DNA from: Gautieria morchelliformis
Lineage: Eukaryota > Basidiomycota > Agaricomycetes > Gomphales > Gomphaceae
Length of the DNA: 64,000 bases
Reading direction: 5' to 3'
Assembly: GCA_015179125.1 (NCBI GenBank)
Contig: WHVA01000124.1
Span: 124,001-188,000 of the forward strand
Position numbers and translations under genes: made by a program. Positions 21,299 through 31,795 of the stretch are shown here, in pieces. The stretch's first letter is position 1, and each line of letters opens with the position of its first letter. Below the pieces are notes generated by a model that saw only the letters and a list, made by a program, of their open reading frames with translations, made no database searches and had not been told where the DNA came from.

Positions 21299-23289
21299 TT
21301 GTTGGCAGGATGTGAGCTGCAGAATAAGAAGGAATCAAAAGCTCCAGTATTCACCAAGAAAGAAAATGCAACATTGGAACAAAGGATCGAGATTCTCAAT
21401 TGGCACCATGCCAGTATTGAGAAGAACCAGACAAAAACTGCGAGGCACTGGGACACCATCTACCCAGATCTATGCCTCAAACAGCCCGTTATTTCTTCCT
21501 GGCTCAAGAATGAGAAGAAATGGCGCGATGAGTGGGAAACAAGTGGGAGTCGTAGACTCAAAAGGAAAAAGCACACCGAACATCTGCAGGCGAATGATAT
21601 GCTTGAGTTATGGACACTCAAAACGATGTGAGACGGAGTCCATGTCACAGGAGCCATTTTGAGACACAAATGGACACAGTTCACAGATCTTATCGGGATA
21701 CCTGAGAGTGAGAGGATTAATCTGAGTGAGGGTTGGCTGGCCAGTTTCAAGAACCATTGTGGATTGAAACAGTACAGGTTCCATGGCGAGGCAGCCTCTG
21801 CAAAACCAGATGATACTGAAAAGGAACGTGCAAGAATCAGGGAGCTCATCGCCAATCTCAAATATCCGTCGAAGGACATCTTCAACATGGATGAAACAGG
21901 GTTATTCTATGTGTAAGAACTTTCACTGCCATATCAGAATCTCACTGATGCGTGATGGTTCTGTTAGATTGCCACCTGATCGTGGCTTGACAGACAAACC
22001 AAGTTCTGGCGTCAAAGGAGATAAGGCACGATTGACTTACACATTGACCATGAACACTAGCCGTAGTGAAAAGCTACAGCCTCTCGTGATAGGAAAGTGG
22101 CAGCGTCCCTGCCCATTTCAAAAGAAGTTTAGTCACCAATTGGGCTTTTATTACCGGAATAATGCAAAAGCTTGGATGACTACCACTATCTACCAAGAGT
22201 GGCTTTGTGAATGGTGTAAGAAGTGCTTGTGCCGCAGGTGCAGACGCAAGACCTAATGAGAGGGAGGGTAAAACTCTATCTAATTCTTGTAAACTATTTA
22301 CAAAGGCTTTATAGTGAAAATAGAACAATGGACCACCAATGCAGTGAAGCGGAGTGGCACTAAAGCCAATGAAATGTGGGTGCTTGTGGACATTGCTGAC
22401 AATATAATCACTGTGCAGGGAGTGTAACTCCCTTACAATGGGATGCAAAGCTTCGACAGGAAGGCCACTACATCCTTCTACTACAAGATGACTTTAGTGC
22501 CCATAACCCCCTGAAGATCTGACAAACATATGAGTCGAAAACTTTGCCGCAAATCTCACTGCTCATGTTCAACCTGCCGACTCAGGGATAATCAGAAATT
22601 TCAAGGGACATTACCATGGGTTGTTTGTGGATTGGGCTGTTAATCACTATGATGAAGATGTTCCTCCTTTGGAAATCTATAAAATCAATCAGCTTGAAGC
22701 TATGTGAATGGCAGCACAAGCCTGGGGATAGGTAGACGTGACCACAATCCAGCATTGTTGGCATAAGTCTGGTATCCTCCCGACGAACCTTATAATTAAT
22801 GGTATTGCTATTCCAACCCCATCCATCGCAATTGAGTCTTTCCTCAGTGAAATGACCACTCGGGACGATCCTTCATCAGCAAATACTGATCTGGCAGAGT
22901 GGAATGTCATGGATGGGTTGGCCCAATTGGAGAAAAGGGGAGTTCTCCAGGCTAACAACAAAATGAGCATTGAGGAGCTCCTGAGTCCATTCAATGAGAC
23001 AGTAATGCAGGAGAACATTACAGATGAGGAGGTTTACGCAGCTGTGATGGAAGTGACAGAAATGACACCAGAGGATTATGAACTGGTGGAACCAATGGAA
23101 ACCGTTGAGCCGCCACCATCTCGCAAGGATGCTCTGGCTGCTGTCACGACGATTCAAAAGTTTTTTGCAGGAATGGATGCAGGCTATGCTCATGAGCTGG
23201 AAGTTGTGCTGAGAAAATTTGGTCGCGAGACATGTCTCGAGCACACTGTCTCAATGGGAACATCTAAAATAACTGATTACTTCTTCTAA
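21299..23289 (+). pseudogene. pogo-type transposase, degraded
   Basis: An N-terminal Psq-type helix-turn-helix (LEQRIEILNWHHASIEKNQT) is followed by a CENP-B-type DNA-binding domain (NLSEGWLASFKNHCGLKQY). The DDE_1 catalytic domain has the first Asp in FNMDETGLFY (about 21888), the second in the LLLQDDFSAH region (about 22480) and the third in HVQPADSGIIRNFKGHY (about 22575). A C-terminal region in an intact 183-codon frame (22738-23289) includes WNVMDGLAQLE. Several stops and frame changes between 21630 and 22740 show it is inactive. Confidence 0.9.
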
Positions 23290-23508
23290 AACTTGTAGAT
23301 AGCGTTAAAAGTGTCTCTATAAGTATTCATCCGAAGGTACTTCAATTAGTCACATGCTAATCCTAGATTTAAGCGCCACAAAGGTCCTCCATGCTATCCC
23401 ATACTCTATGACAACCCATAGGTTGAGGCGTCCATGGAGGGGTATGGATTATGACAGGTTTGACTGTATCCCATTCCACTCATTTCCAAATTGATTACAC
23501 AACTCTGT

Positions 23509-24076
23509 CGCTGGAGACATGACAACATTTCCTGACTTTGGAAATCTAATGGAAATCCTAAGGATATTTCACATTTCTTCAAAATTTCCCAGTTCCAGAA
23601 ATTGGATGAAAATTTAATGTTTTATCAGAAATTTTTGACTTCAGGAAATCCTTCAAAAATTGTAAGATTATCACCTCAAAATCTTCAACAAACTCCCAGG
23701 AAACCTTGATCCACTATGAAACTAAATATTTATTAAACTTTCCTCAGTTTTGGAAATTCTATGAAAATGTTGGTTTCCTGAACATTTGACAGAGAAACTT
23801 TGTGGAAATCAGTGTTTTTATAGAATTTCGTAACTGGGGAAACTTTACTAAAAATTTAGTTTCATGAAAGAAGAAATTCAATGTTTCCTGAGGGTTTCTT
23901 GAAGATTTGTAGGTGCTAATTTTACAATTTCTGAAGGATTTCCAGCAGCCAAAAATTCTGACAAAACATTAAATTTCATCCAATTTTCTGAACTGGGAAA
24001 TTTTGAAGAAATGTGGAATATCCTTAGGATTTCCAGTAGATTTCCGAAGTCAGGAAATTTTGCCATGTCTCCAGTG
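23509..24076. mobile_element. CACTG-ended foldback MITE, copy 1
   Basis: 568 bp, AT-rich, close to a full palindrome. The left end CGCTGGAGACATG and the right end CATGTCTCCAGTG are inverted copies with long flanking arms (AAATTTCCTGACTT...). The flanks TGT and TTT fit a 3 bp duplication with one change: deleting the element gives the RT codons QLFGAKYF. The second copy is at 29244-29789. There is no coding capacity. Confidence 0.9.
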
Positions 24077-25236
24077 TTTGGGGCAAAGTACTTCACTAAG
24101 CTAGATGTCTGCTGGGGGTTCAACAATGTTTTGATCTGTGAGGGAGACGAGTGGAAGGTTGCATTCAGCACCAACTGGGGACTCTTCGAGCTGCAGGCCA
24201 TGTTCTTTGGCCTCATCAACAGTCCCACCACATTCCAGATGATGATGAACAACATGTTCTGTGACATGATAGCAGAAGGGGTTGTCTGCATCTACCTTGA
24301 TGACATCCTCTTCTTCAAAATGACACCAGCGGAACATCAGGAGATCATGTGGAAAGTGCTAGAACAGCTCCGGGAGTACAACCTGTGTCTCAAACTGGAG
24401 AAGTGCAAATTTGAGCAGATGGGGATAGAGTACCTTGGGGTGATTGTGTCAGAAGGAATGGTGTAGATGGACCCAGTCAAGGTTTCTGGTGTGTTGGAAT
24501 GGCCTATGCCCTGGAACAGGAAGGAAGTCCAGTCCTTTGTTGGGTTTGTCAATTTCTACCCGCAGTTTATTAAGGACTTCTCCCACCATGCCTGTGCCCT
24601 CTTTGACCTCACCAAGAAGGATATTTGATGGCAGTGGGGGGAGTCAGAACAGGCTTCCTTTGACAAACTCAAGGAGCTGATCACTTCCACCCTGATCCTG
24701 ATCTTTCCTGATGACTCCCACCCTTATCAAGTCAAAGCGGATGCAGCCACTGGAGCAGTCTTGTCACAGCGGTCATGGGAAGATGGTGAAAGGTGGCATC
24801 CAATTGCCTTCTTCTCCAAGAGCCTTAGTCCTGTGGAGTGGAACTATGAGATGATGGCAATCATCTGAGCACTGGGGGAGTTGCGACACTTCCTCAAGGG
24901 TGCTCTGTGCCCATTCGAGATCTGGACAGACCACAAGAAACTTGAGTACTTCCACATGTTGAAGAAATTGAACCGACAACAAGCATGGTGGTCCCTACAC
25001 CTGTCCTGGTTCGATTTCACCCCATATCACTGCCCCAGCTGCACCATGGGCAAACCCGATGCCCTATCCCACCACGCAGAGCATGGATACAGAAGCAGAG
25101 GCAATGCCAACATGACATTGCTCTGCCCAATTCTCTTTGCAATCCGCACCCTTGAGGGAGTGATTGCAGTCAGGGGTGAAGTGGAAATGCTGCAGGACAT
25201 CCAGAGGCAGTACCAGACACTGGAGGCATATAAAAA

Positions 25237-25549
25237 TTTTCTGGTCTGAAAAACCGTTCAAAAAACTGTAAAGATATTCCAATTTTTTTAGTGTTTTCGT
25301 TAGAATTTGTTGAGCAGGAAAATTGTAAAAAAGTTTAAAGTTTTTCCAGGGGTTTTTATGTGTTTTTATAAGTTTCTTTGTCACAAAGAAACCCATAAAA
25401 AACCCTGCAAAAAACTTTGAATTTTTTTACAATTTTCTTGCTTGACAAATTCTAATAGAAATACAAAATTTTATTATAGTTTTTTAAAAAACACTCAAAA
25501 TATTCAGAAAATCTTTACAGTTTTTCCACCGGTTTTTCAGACCAGAAAA
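25237..25549. mobile_element. Second-type foldback MITE, 313 bp
   Basis: Very AT-rich palindrome with ends TTTTCTGGTCTGAAAAACCG and its complement, and inner arms matching along CTGTAAAGAT. It interrupts the chromovirus between RNase H (...QTLEAY) and integrase (FYACSENGEKEES...). The exact target duplication cannot be fixed because the flanks are AT-rich. Confidence 0.85.
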
Positions 25550-25689
25550 CCCTTCTATGCCTGCAGTGAGAATGGAGAGAAGGAGGAATCAGTGGTGAAG
25601 GCAGTGGAGGAGCTCCGGAAGGGGCACTCACAGTCAGTATGGGCAGTGGAGTGGTTGGAACACGACAGCTAGCTCCACTTCAGGGGCAA

Positions 25690-26179
25690 TGTTATGATCC
25701 ATTGCCAAGTCTGGTCCTGAAGCCTTGGCTTTGGCACTCACTCAGGAAACCTCAGGTTTCACTCGGGTTTCCTCTTGCCTGGGAAACCTTGGTTTTCACT
25801 CGGCTTTCCTCAGGTTCCCTTCATACCTTTCCATCACCACTGATTCCCCTTCCTATTTCCCCATATGTTCAACCCTTTGTTCCCCTTGTCCACTAGTTCC
25901 AGTCATTGATCCCCCCGAACCTGCACCCTACTTTACTATATAAACCCCCTAATATTGTATCGTAGTTCCTCAGTTCAGATATCAACTTAGATTCTTGTAC
26001 ATTAAGCTCTCCTGCCTGACATTGTTCCTGAACTTTGGCTTATAGCCGAGCCTGTTCCTGAAATTAGGGCAGAACACTGAGTGGGTGCAACCCAAGAGAT
26101 TGAAGCCAAGCCCTCTGTTCCAAAACCCAGCCTGGCTCTGGGTTGGAGCCAAGCCTCAGTGCGACACACAGTCTTAACA
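25690..26179 (+). mobile_element. Solo LTR, 490 bp (TGTTATG...CTTAACA)
   Basis: Flanked by GGCAA (25685-25689) and GCCAA (26180-26184), a 5 bp target duplication with one change. The chromovirus reads LHFRG before it and [10 protein letters not shown] after it. A TATAAA-type box (TATATAAACC, about 25938) fits the LTR promoter. It is related to the fragment at 866-1250. Confidence 0.9.
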
Positions 26180-27183
26180 GCCAAGGTCTATGTTCCGGAT
26201 GGAGCGGACCTCCGCTGCCACATTGTGTCCCAACACCATAGCACCCAGGTCACAGGACATGGTGGCCAGTGGAAGACGCTGGAGTTGGTGGCTCGGAACT
26301 ACTGGTGGCAGCAGATGTCCCGCTACATCGGACAGTACGTGAAGATGTGCGACCTTTGCCTCCAGACCAAAGCACAGGGGCATCTGCCCATCGGAGAGCT
26401 GGTTCCACTCCTGATTTTGGAATCCCACTGAGACACCATCAGTGTTGACTTCATCATTGAAATCCCGGAGTCTCATGGCTACAACACAATCATGATGTCA
26501 TGGACTTGGTAAGCAAGGTGTCCCCATTTATTCTGATGCACATGATGGTCATGGCCCTCAGACCAGCCCACCTGTTCCTTGTGCATGTCTGGAAGCTACA
26601 TGGGCTGCCAAAGCAAGTCATTTCAGACCAAGGTCTGCAGTTTGTTGTGGAACTGACATGGCAGCTCTACCACCTGTTCAGAATAAAGCTGGCTGCCACC
26701 ACAGCATACCACCCACAGGGTGACAGACAGATGGAATGGGTCAATCAGGAGCTAGAGCAATATCTCCGCCTCTTTGTCAACAAGAGACAGGACCACTGGG
26801 ATGAGCCACTTCCACTGGCAGAATTCCAATACAAAAACCATGTGCATTCCACCACGCAGCAGACTCCCTTCATCCTCGACTCCAGATGACACCAGCGGAT
26901 GGGCTTCAAACCACACCAGGCAGAGTCCTGACTTGAGACAGTCAACGAGTTCCGAGACTGCATAAACTCAACCCTTTTGGAAGCCAAATCCACCCTTGCG
27001 AAGGCCAAAGATGATATGGCAAGGTACTATAACCAATGCTGGGTTCCTGCCCTGGCATACCAAGTCAGAGACAAGGTATATTTAGATACAAGTGGCATCC
27101 ACACCACACACCCCTCACAGAAGCTTGCCCATTGCTACCTTGGGCCCTTCACAGTGATGCAGAGGGTCGGATGGAATGCGTAC

Positions 27184-27951
27184 TGATAGAGTATGTGAGT
27201 TTCGAATAGAATAGAGATGCAGCCTTTGACTCAAGGCCAAGTTTGGTGTGTGATGTGAGAGATGAAAGTAACTCAAAGCTCAACTTAATGACTCGAAGTT
27301 GGGATAGATGTCAAAAAGGTTCATTGGTATTTAGTCGTACATGGGGATCTACTTATACTCATTCAAATAGGGGTCATGATGAGCTCAGATGTATGGTATG
27401 AGTATGGAATTGTACGAGTGAATAATGTATGTATGTTGCCAGTACCAAATAGCCGCTTTGCGGCTCGCATATTCAGTTCATCCTAAACCCAGGGTAAGAG
27501 GTGTTTGCTTGATGTTCATCATGATGGATAGGGCGCAGGGATAGGCGATACTGAATAGGAATGATAGACTCGATGCATAGGTGCTGGAGTAAAGTTGTCG
27601 CGAGATGGCAATGGGCGGATCATTTGGATACTCGTGTGTGTATCAGTAATGTACCTCAGACTCAACTCGTTGTGTGCATGTGGGGCTTGGGTGTAGGCTC
27701 AGCTTGGACACATTGGGGGACTCGATGACTCACGTGGGTGTATATGTGTGTTCTGTGGTGTTTGGAATGGGCTTGGATAGGTGCGCGTGTGCACCTCAGC
27801 TCGGATTGGGCTTGGATATAGAAAGTGAGCAGAGAGAGATATTTGTGAAGTCGTTATAGAGGGCATTACGAGTCGTTAGACACATGTGTGAAATCATGAA
27901 ATGGGTCGAGTGAGAATTAAGTCCATGGCTGTTAGGCCTGTCCTCACGACA
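27184..27951. mobile_element. Solo LTR, 768 bp (TGATAGAG...CACGACA)
   Basis: TG...CA ends with the perfect 5 bp target duplication CGTAC (27179-27183 and 27952-27956). It splits the chromovirus integrase C-terminal domain between VMQRVGWNAY and the HLHPVFNMV segment. I found no partner copy in the window and cannot assign a superfamily or orientation. Confidence 0.85.
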
Positions 27952-27956
27952 CGTAC

Positions 27957-28320
27957 TGCCTCCGACTTTCAACATCCTTTTACGTCCCACCTCCACCCTG
28001 TCTTCAACATGGTGATGTTACTCCCTGCACTAGAGGATCCAATTCCAGGTCAGAAGGCTCATCCGCCACCTCCGAATCATAGATGGTGAGGAGCATTATG
28101 TGGTAGAATGTATCCTAGATAGCCTGTTTGTGTGAGGATGACTCCAATTCCTCGTAAAATGGGAAGGATATGGGTATGAGGAGAATTTGTGGGTCCTGGA
28201 GCAAGATGTCTCGGCTCTGGACAAACTCCGAGAGTTCTACAGGACACACCCCAGTGCCCATCGTCAAATCCATTCACTGGTCTTTCAAACCCTCCTCTCC
28301 TGTGCTTCGAGGACCCAGCA
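27957..28320 (+). pseudogene. Chromodomain end of the truncated chromovirus
   Basis: After a frame change, HLHPVFNMVMLLPALEDP is followed by a broken chromodomain (EHYVVECILDS, then VKWEGYGYEENLWVLEQDVS) and the tail LDKLREFYRTHPSAHRQIHS ending before the polypurine run. One stop and a frame change lie inside the domain. Confidence 0.85.
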
Positions 28321-28324
28321 CACC

Positions 28325-28334
28325 AGAGGGGGGG
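28325..28334 (+). promoter_or_regulatory. Polypurine tract of the truncated chromovirus
   Basis: AGAGGGGGGG lies three bases before the 3' LTR start at 28338, as expected for plus-strand priming. Confidence 0.8.
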
Positions 28335-28337
28335 TGA

Positions 28338-28806
28338 TGTCAGGGGATACCCTATTTTCCAGTTCTAATGCCACCTCAAGTTCCGGCTCTATTTCCAACT
28401 CTGGTTCCAGTTCTGGTTCCATTTTCGACTCTGCTTTTGGAAATGGTTCCACTTCTGGGAGAACCCCCACCAGTCCGTCCACCTTGCCAATTCCACTCCA
28501 CTCTCTGACTTCCGCTTTTGGAACAGTGTTGGAAGTCAAGCAACTTGTGTAGTGTGTGGCATCAAGGGTCGGTCAAGGGTCAGGGAGGTAAGGGGGATGC
28601 AGGGTTGATGGCGAGTGCCAAGTGTTGTCCCTGGCTGTAGACTAGTGTAGTAGGATACTGGCTCACTGACATTGGGGGTCCTTAGGCTTTTCTCTTTGGA
28701 TTTCCCCTTGTCAGGTGAGAATCCCCTCTCTTGTATATTCTGTTAATTTATATACTTTGGATTTCCCCTTGTCAGCTGTCCACAGCTAGCAAGGGTTGCC
28801 CTTGCA
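28338..28806 (+). repeat. 3' LTR (469 bp) of the truncated chromovirus
   Basis: Starts TGTCAGGGG and ends CCCTTGCA. It is homologous to the solo LTR at 5889-6378, which identifies that solo LTR as a product of this chromovirus family. It includes a shortened TTCC-type minisatellite and the doubled GGATTTCCCCTTGTCAG motif. Confidence 0.93.
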
Positions 28807-29243
28807 ACCAGAGCTGCTGCATATCTAAAGAACAGGACACATACATGCAGCCTTCGTGGCAAGACCCTGTATGAAATGTGGTTTATTAGCTAGGAATTAT
28901 TGTCTTCTCAGGCGCTGACATCATAGGTGGCTAATAATTTATTAGTGATTTGATAATTCTTGGCCAACAAATACATGCTAATAGTCATTGTCAGTGGCTA
29001 ATCAATAATTAAATGGAGGAGCGTTCTCAAAACCACCGGAAAGTCCAACCACTACAGTAATAGCAGATGCAACATATTTGTGTGTCAGTGAGTGTTTCCT
29101 ACGGCAAAATAATATAGCCTTCTGCATCATGTCTATGATCTGCCATGCTCAAACCAGCTGAAATCCAGCATTGTGGACCACCAGAGACCTACTTGTGACC
29201 AGGGTGGTATCCAGAATAAAGGTTCCGAGGGTGAGTTTAGTAA
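28807..29243. other. Stretch without recognisable gene
   Basis: AT-rich DNA between the chromovirus 3' LTR and the next MITE. I see no coding motif or repeat end in it. Confidence 0.5.
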
Positions 29244-29789
29244 CACTGGAGACATGGCAAAATTTCCTGACTTTGGGAATATACTGGAAATCCGAAGGAT
29301 ATTCCACATTTCTTCAAAAATTTCCCAGTTTAGAAAATTGGATGAAAATTTAATGTTTCGTAAGAGTTTTTGGGCTGCTGGAAATCCTTCAGAAATTGTA
29401 AAATTAGCACCTACAAATCTTCAACTCTCCTCTTTCATGAAACTAAATTTTTAGTAAAGTTTCCCCAGTTAGGAAATTCTATAAAAACACTGATTTCCAC
29501 AAAGTTTCTCTGTCAAATGTTCAGGAAACCAACATTTTCATAGAATTTCCAAAACTGAGGAAAGTTTAATAAATATTTAGTTTCATAGCAGAGGAAATTC
29601 AATGTTTCCTGAGAGATTTTGAGGTGATAATCTTACAATTTCTGAAGGATTTCCTGAAGTCAAAAAACTCTGATAAAACATTAAATTTTCAACCAATTTC
29701 CTGAATTGGGAAATTTTGAAGAAATGTGGAATGTCCTTAGGATTTCCAGTAGATTTCCAAAGTCAGGAAATGTTACCATGTCCCCAGTG
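29244..29789. mobile_element. CACTG-ended foldback MITE, copy 2
   Basis: 546 bp with ends CACTGGAGACATGG and CATGTCCCCAGTG and a perfect 3 bp target duplication TAA (29241-29243 and 29790-29792). The long arms are inverted copies of each other and match copy 1 at 23509-24076. The 3 bp duplication and CACTG ends fit the CACTA (EnSpm/CMC) group. Confidence 0.93.
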
Positions 29790-29852
29790 TAAGCAGCCAT
29801 TTTGGATCTGTGAGTCCCAAGCCCACCATGTTCCAACAAACCAAGATAACAG

Positions 29853-31795
29853 CTACTGACTAGGTGATTGACCTGCAAATGGTGCTGAAATGAGCTCCCC
29901 AGTGTCTGCATTCCACACACGGATCATCTTGTCATGAGACCCGGAGACGATGCGCTTGCCGTCCTGTGAGAACGCCACAGACATGACCCAGTCAGTGTGG
30001 CCTTCCAATGGTGCTGAAATGAGCTCCCCGGTATCTACATTCCACACACGGATCGTCTTGTCATGAGACCCGGAGACGATGCGCTTGCCGTCCTGTGAGA
30101 ATGCCACAGACATGACCCAGTCAGTGTGGCCTTCGAATGGTGCTGAGATGACCTCCCCGGTGTCTGCATTCCACACACAGATCGTCTTGTCATCAGACCC
30201 GGAGACGATCCGCTTGCCGTCGTGCGAGAACGTCACCGACCTGACCCAGTCGGTGTGGCCTTCGAATGGACCTGAAATGGCCTCCCCGGTGTCTGCATTC
30301 CACAAACGAATCGTCTTGTCAAAAGACCCGGAGACAATCTGCTTGCCGTCGTGCGAGAACGCCACCGACGTGACCCAGTCGGTGTGGCCGTTGAATGGTG
30401 CTGAAATGAGCTCCCCGGTGTCTGCACTCCACACACGGATCGTCTTGTCATCAGACCCGGAGACGATACGCTTGCCGTCATGCGAGAACGCCACCGACCT
30501 GACCGAGGCGGTGTGGCCTTCGAATAGTGGTGAAATGAGCTGTCCGGTGTCTGCACTCCACACACGGATCGTCTTGTCATGAGACCCGGAGACGATCCGC
30601 TTGCCGTCGTGCGAGAACGCCACCGACCTGACCAGGGCCGTGTGGCCTTCGAATGGTGCTGAAATGACGTTCACGGTGTCTGCATTCCACATACGGATCG
30701 TCTTGTCACGAGACCCGGAGACGATGCGCTTGCCGTCGTGCGAAAACGCCACCGACGTGACCCAGTCGGTGTGGCCTTCGAATGGTGCTGAAATTACCTC
30801 CCCGGTGTCTGCATTCCACACACGGATCGCCTTGTCACGAGACCCAGAGAGATTCGCTTGCCGTCGTGCGAGAACATCACCGACCTGACCGAGGCGGTGT
30901 GGCCTTCGAATGGTGCTGAAATTACATCCCCGGTGTCTGCATTCCACACAAGAATCGTCTTGTCAAAAGACCCGGAGACGATCCGCTTGCCGTCGTGCGA
31001 GAATGCCACAGACGTGACCCAGTCGGTGTGGCCTTCGAATGGTGCTGAAATGAGCTCCCCGGTGTCTGCACTCCACACACAGATCGTCTTGTCATCAGAC
31101 CCAGAGACTATCCGCTTGCCGTCGTGCGAGAACGCCACCGACCTGACCGAGGCGGTATGGCCTTCGACTAGGGCTGAAATGAGCTCCCCGGTGTCTGCCT
31201 TCCACACATGGATCGTCTTGTCACGAGACCCGGAGACGATCCGCTTGCCGTCGTGCGAGAACGCCACCGACGTGACCCAGTCGGTGTGGCCTTTGAATGG
31301 TGCTGAAATGAGCTCCCCGGTGTCTACACTCCATACACGGATAGTCTTGTCACCAGACCCGGAGACGATCCGCTTCTCGTCGTCCGAGAATGCGACCGAA
31401 GTGACCCAATCCGTGTGGCCTTCGAATGGTGTTGAAATGACCTTTCCGGTGTCTGTATTCCGCACACGGATCGTCTTGTCACGAGACCCGGAGACGATCC
31501 GCTTGCCGTCGTGCGAGAACGCCACTGACGTGACCTGGTCGGTGTGGCCTTCGAATGGTGCTGAAATGACGTCCACGGTGTCTGCATTCCACACACGGAT
31601 CGCCTTGTCACGAGACCCGGAGACGATCCGCTTGCCGTCGTGCGAGAGCGCGAGACGTTCGGGTGTCTCAATCAGTGTAATCTTCCTGATTAGTTCCCCC
31701 GCCGCACGTCGAACTGATAGTGAATATCTGACCCTATCATAATACAACCAACCGCTCATGGTATGAGTAGTTTTCTTATGGTGATTCAAACTCAC
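29853..31795 (-). CDS. WD40 array protein, 14 near-identical repeats, one frameshift
   Basis: Fourteen 43-residue units of the type SHDGKRIVSGSxDKTIRVW build what would be two seven-blade propellers. Units 1-6 and the start of 7 lie in one frame (31795-30850) and the rest in another (30850-29853); a single missing base in the CCGGAGACGATCCGC motif near 30850 causes the switch. Most variation between units is at a few positions (for example Arg, Gly, Asp, Phe or His before DK). A GTGAGT at about 31793 and an in-frame TAG acceptor near 31735 suggest a ~60 bp intron and an upstream exon (31794 to about 32030), so the true N-terminus is probably upstream. No NACHT or NB-ARC motif is visible upstream. 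Repeat arrays like this are known from HET-E/NWD recognition proteins; that function is inferred only. Confidence 0.85.

Larger units (their letters stand above)
20686..23466 (+). mobile_element. pogo/Tigger-like DNA transposon, 2781 bp
   Basis: Perfect 19 bp terminal inverted repeats CAGTCAAACCTGTCATAAT and a TA target duplication (20684-20685 and 23467-23468) mark a Tc1/mariner-superfamily element of the pogo branch. It carries a CENP-B-like, DDE transposase in broken pieces and a small intact upstream ORF. It interrupts the RT of the surrounding chromovirus between ...ITIKN and PIPLIS; removing it restores the expected codon order. Confidence 0.95.
20509..27183 (+). pseudogene. pol: pol of the truncated chromovirus (split)
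   Basis: RT reads FLAENLCTGRIRPSNSPMAS, LRLIQDCWALNAITIKN, then (after the pogo element) PIPLISKLITQL, then (after the MITE) FGAKYFTKLDVCWGFNNVLI and the catalytic CIYLDDILFF near 24295. RNase H has KADAATGAVLSQ and IWTDHKKLEYFHMLKKLNRQ. Integrase has the zinc finger ([10 protein letters not shown]...CDLCLQTK), the first catalytic Asp (SVDFIIEIPE), SDQGLQFVVEL and AYHPQGDRQMEWVNQELEQY. At least five stop codons, several in the position of Arg or Gln, show it is dead. Confidence 0.9.
20509..28806 (+). mobile_element. Truncated chromovirus with five nested insertions
   Basis: This is a plus-strand Ty3/gypsy element lacking its 5' LTR and gag. Its coding pieces are 20509-20685 and 23467-23508 (RT fingers), 24077-25236 (RT palm, RNase H), 25550-25689 and 26180-27183 (integrase) and 27957-28320 (C-terminus and chromodomain). 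A polypurine tract and a 3' LTR follow. The insertions are a pogo-like transposon (20686-23466), a CACTG MITE (23509-24076), a foldback MITE (25237-25549) and solo LTRs at 25690-26179 and 27184-27951. Confidence 0.93.

Noticed and set aside
30858..31742. 294-codon plus-strand open frame opposite the WD40 array
   Set aside because: Antisense shadow of the repeated WD40 units, with no start context or domain of its own.
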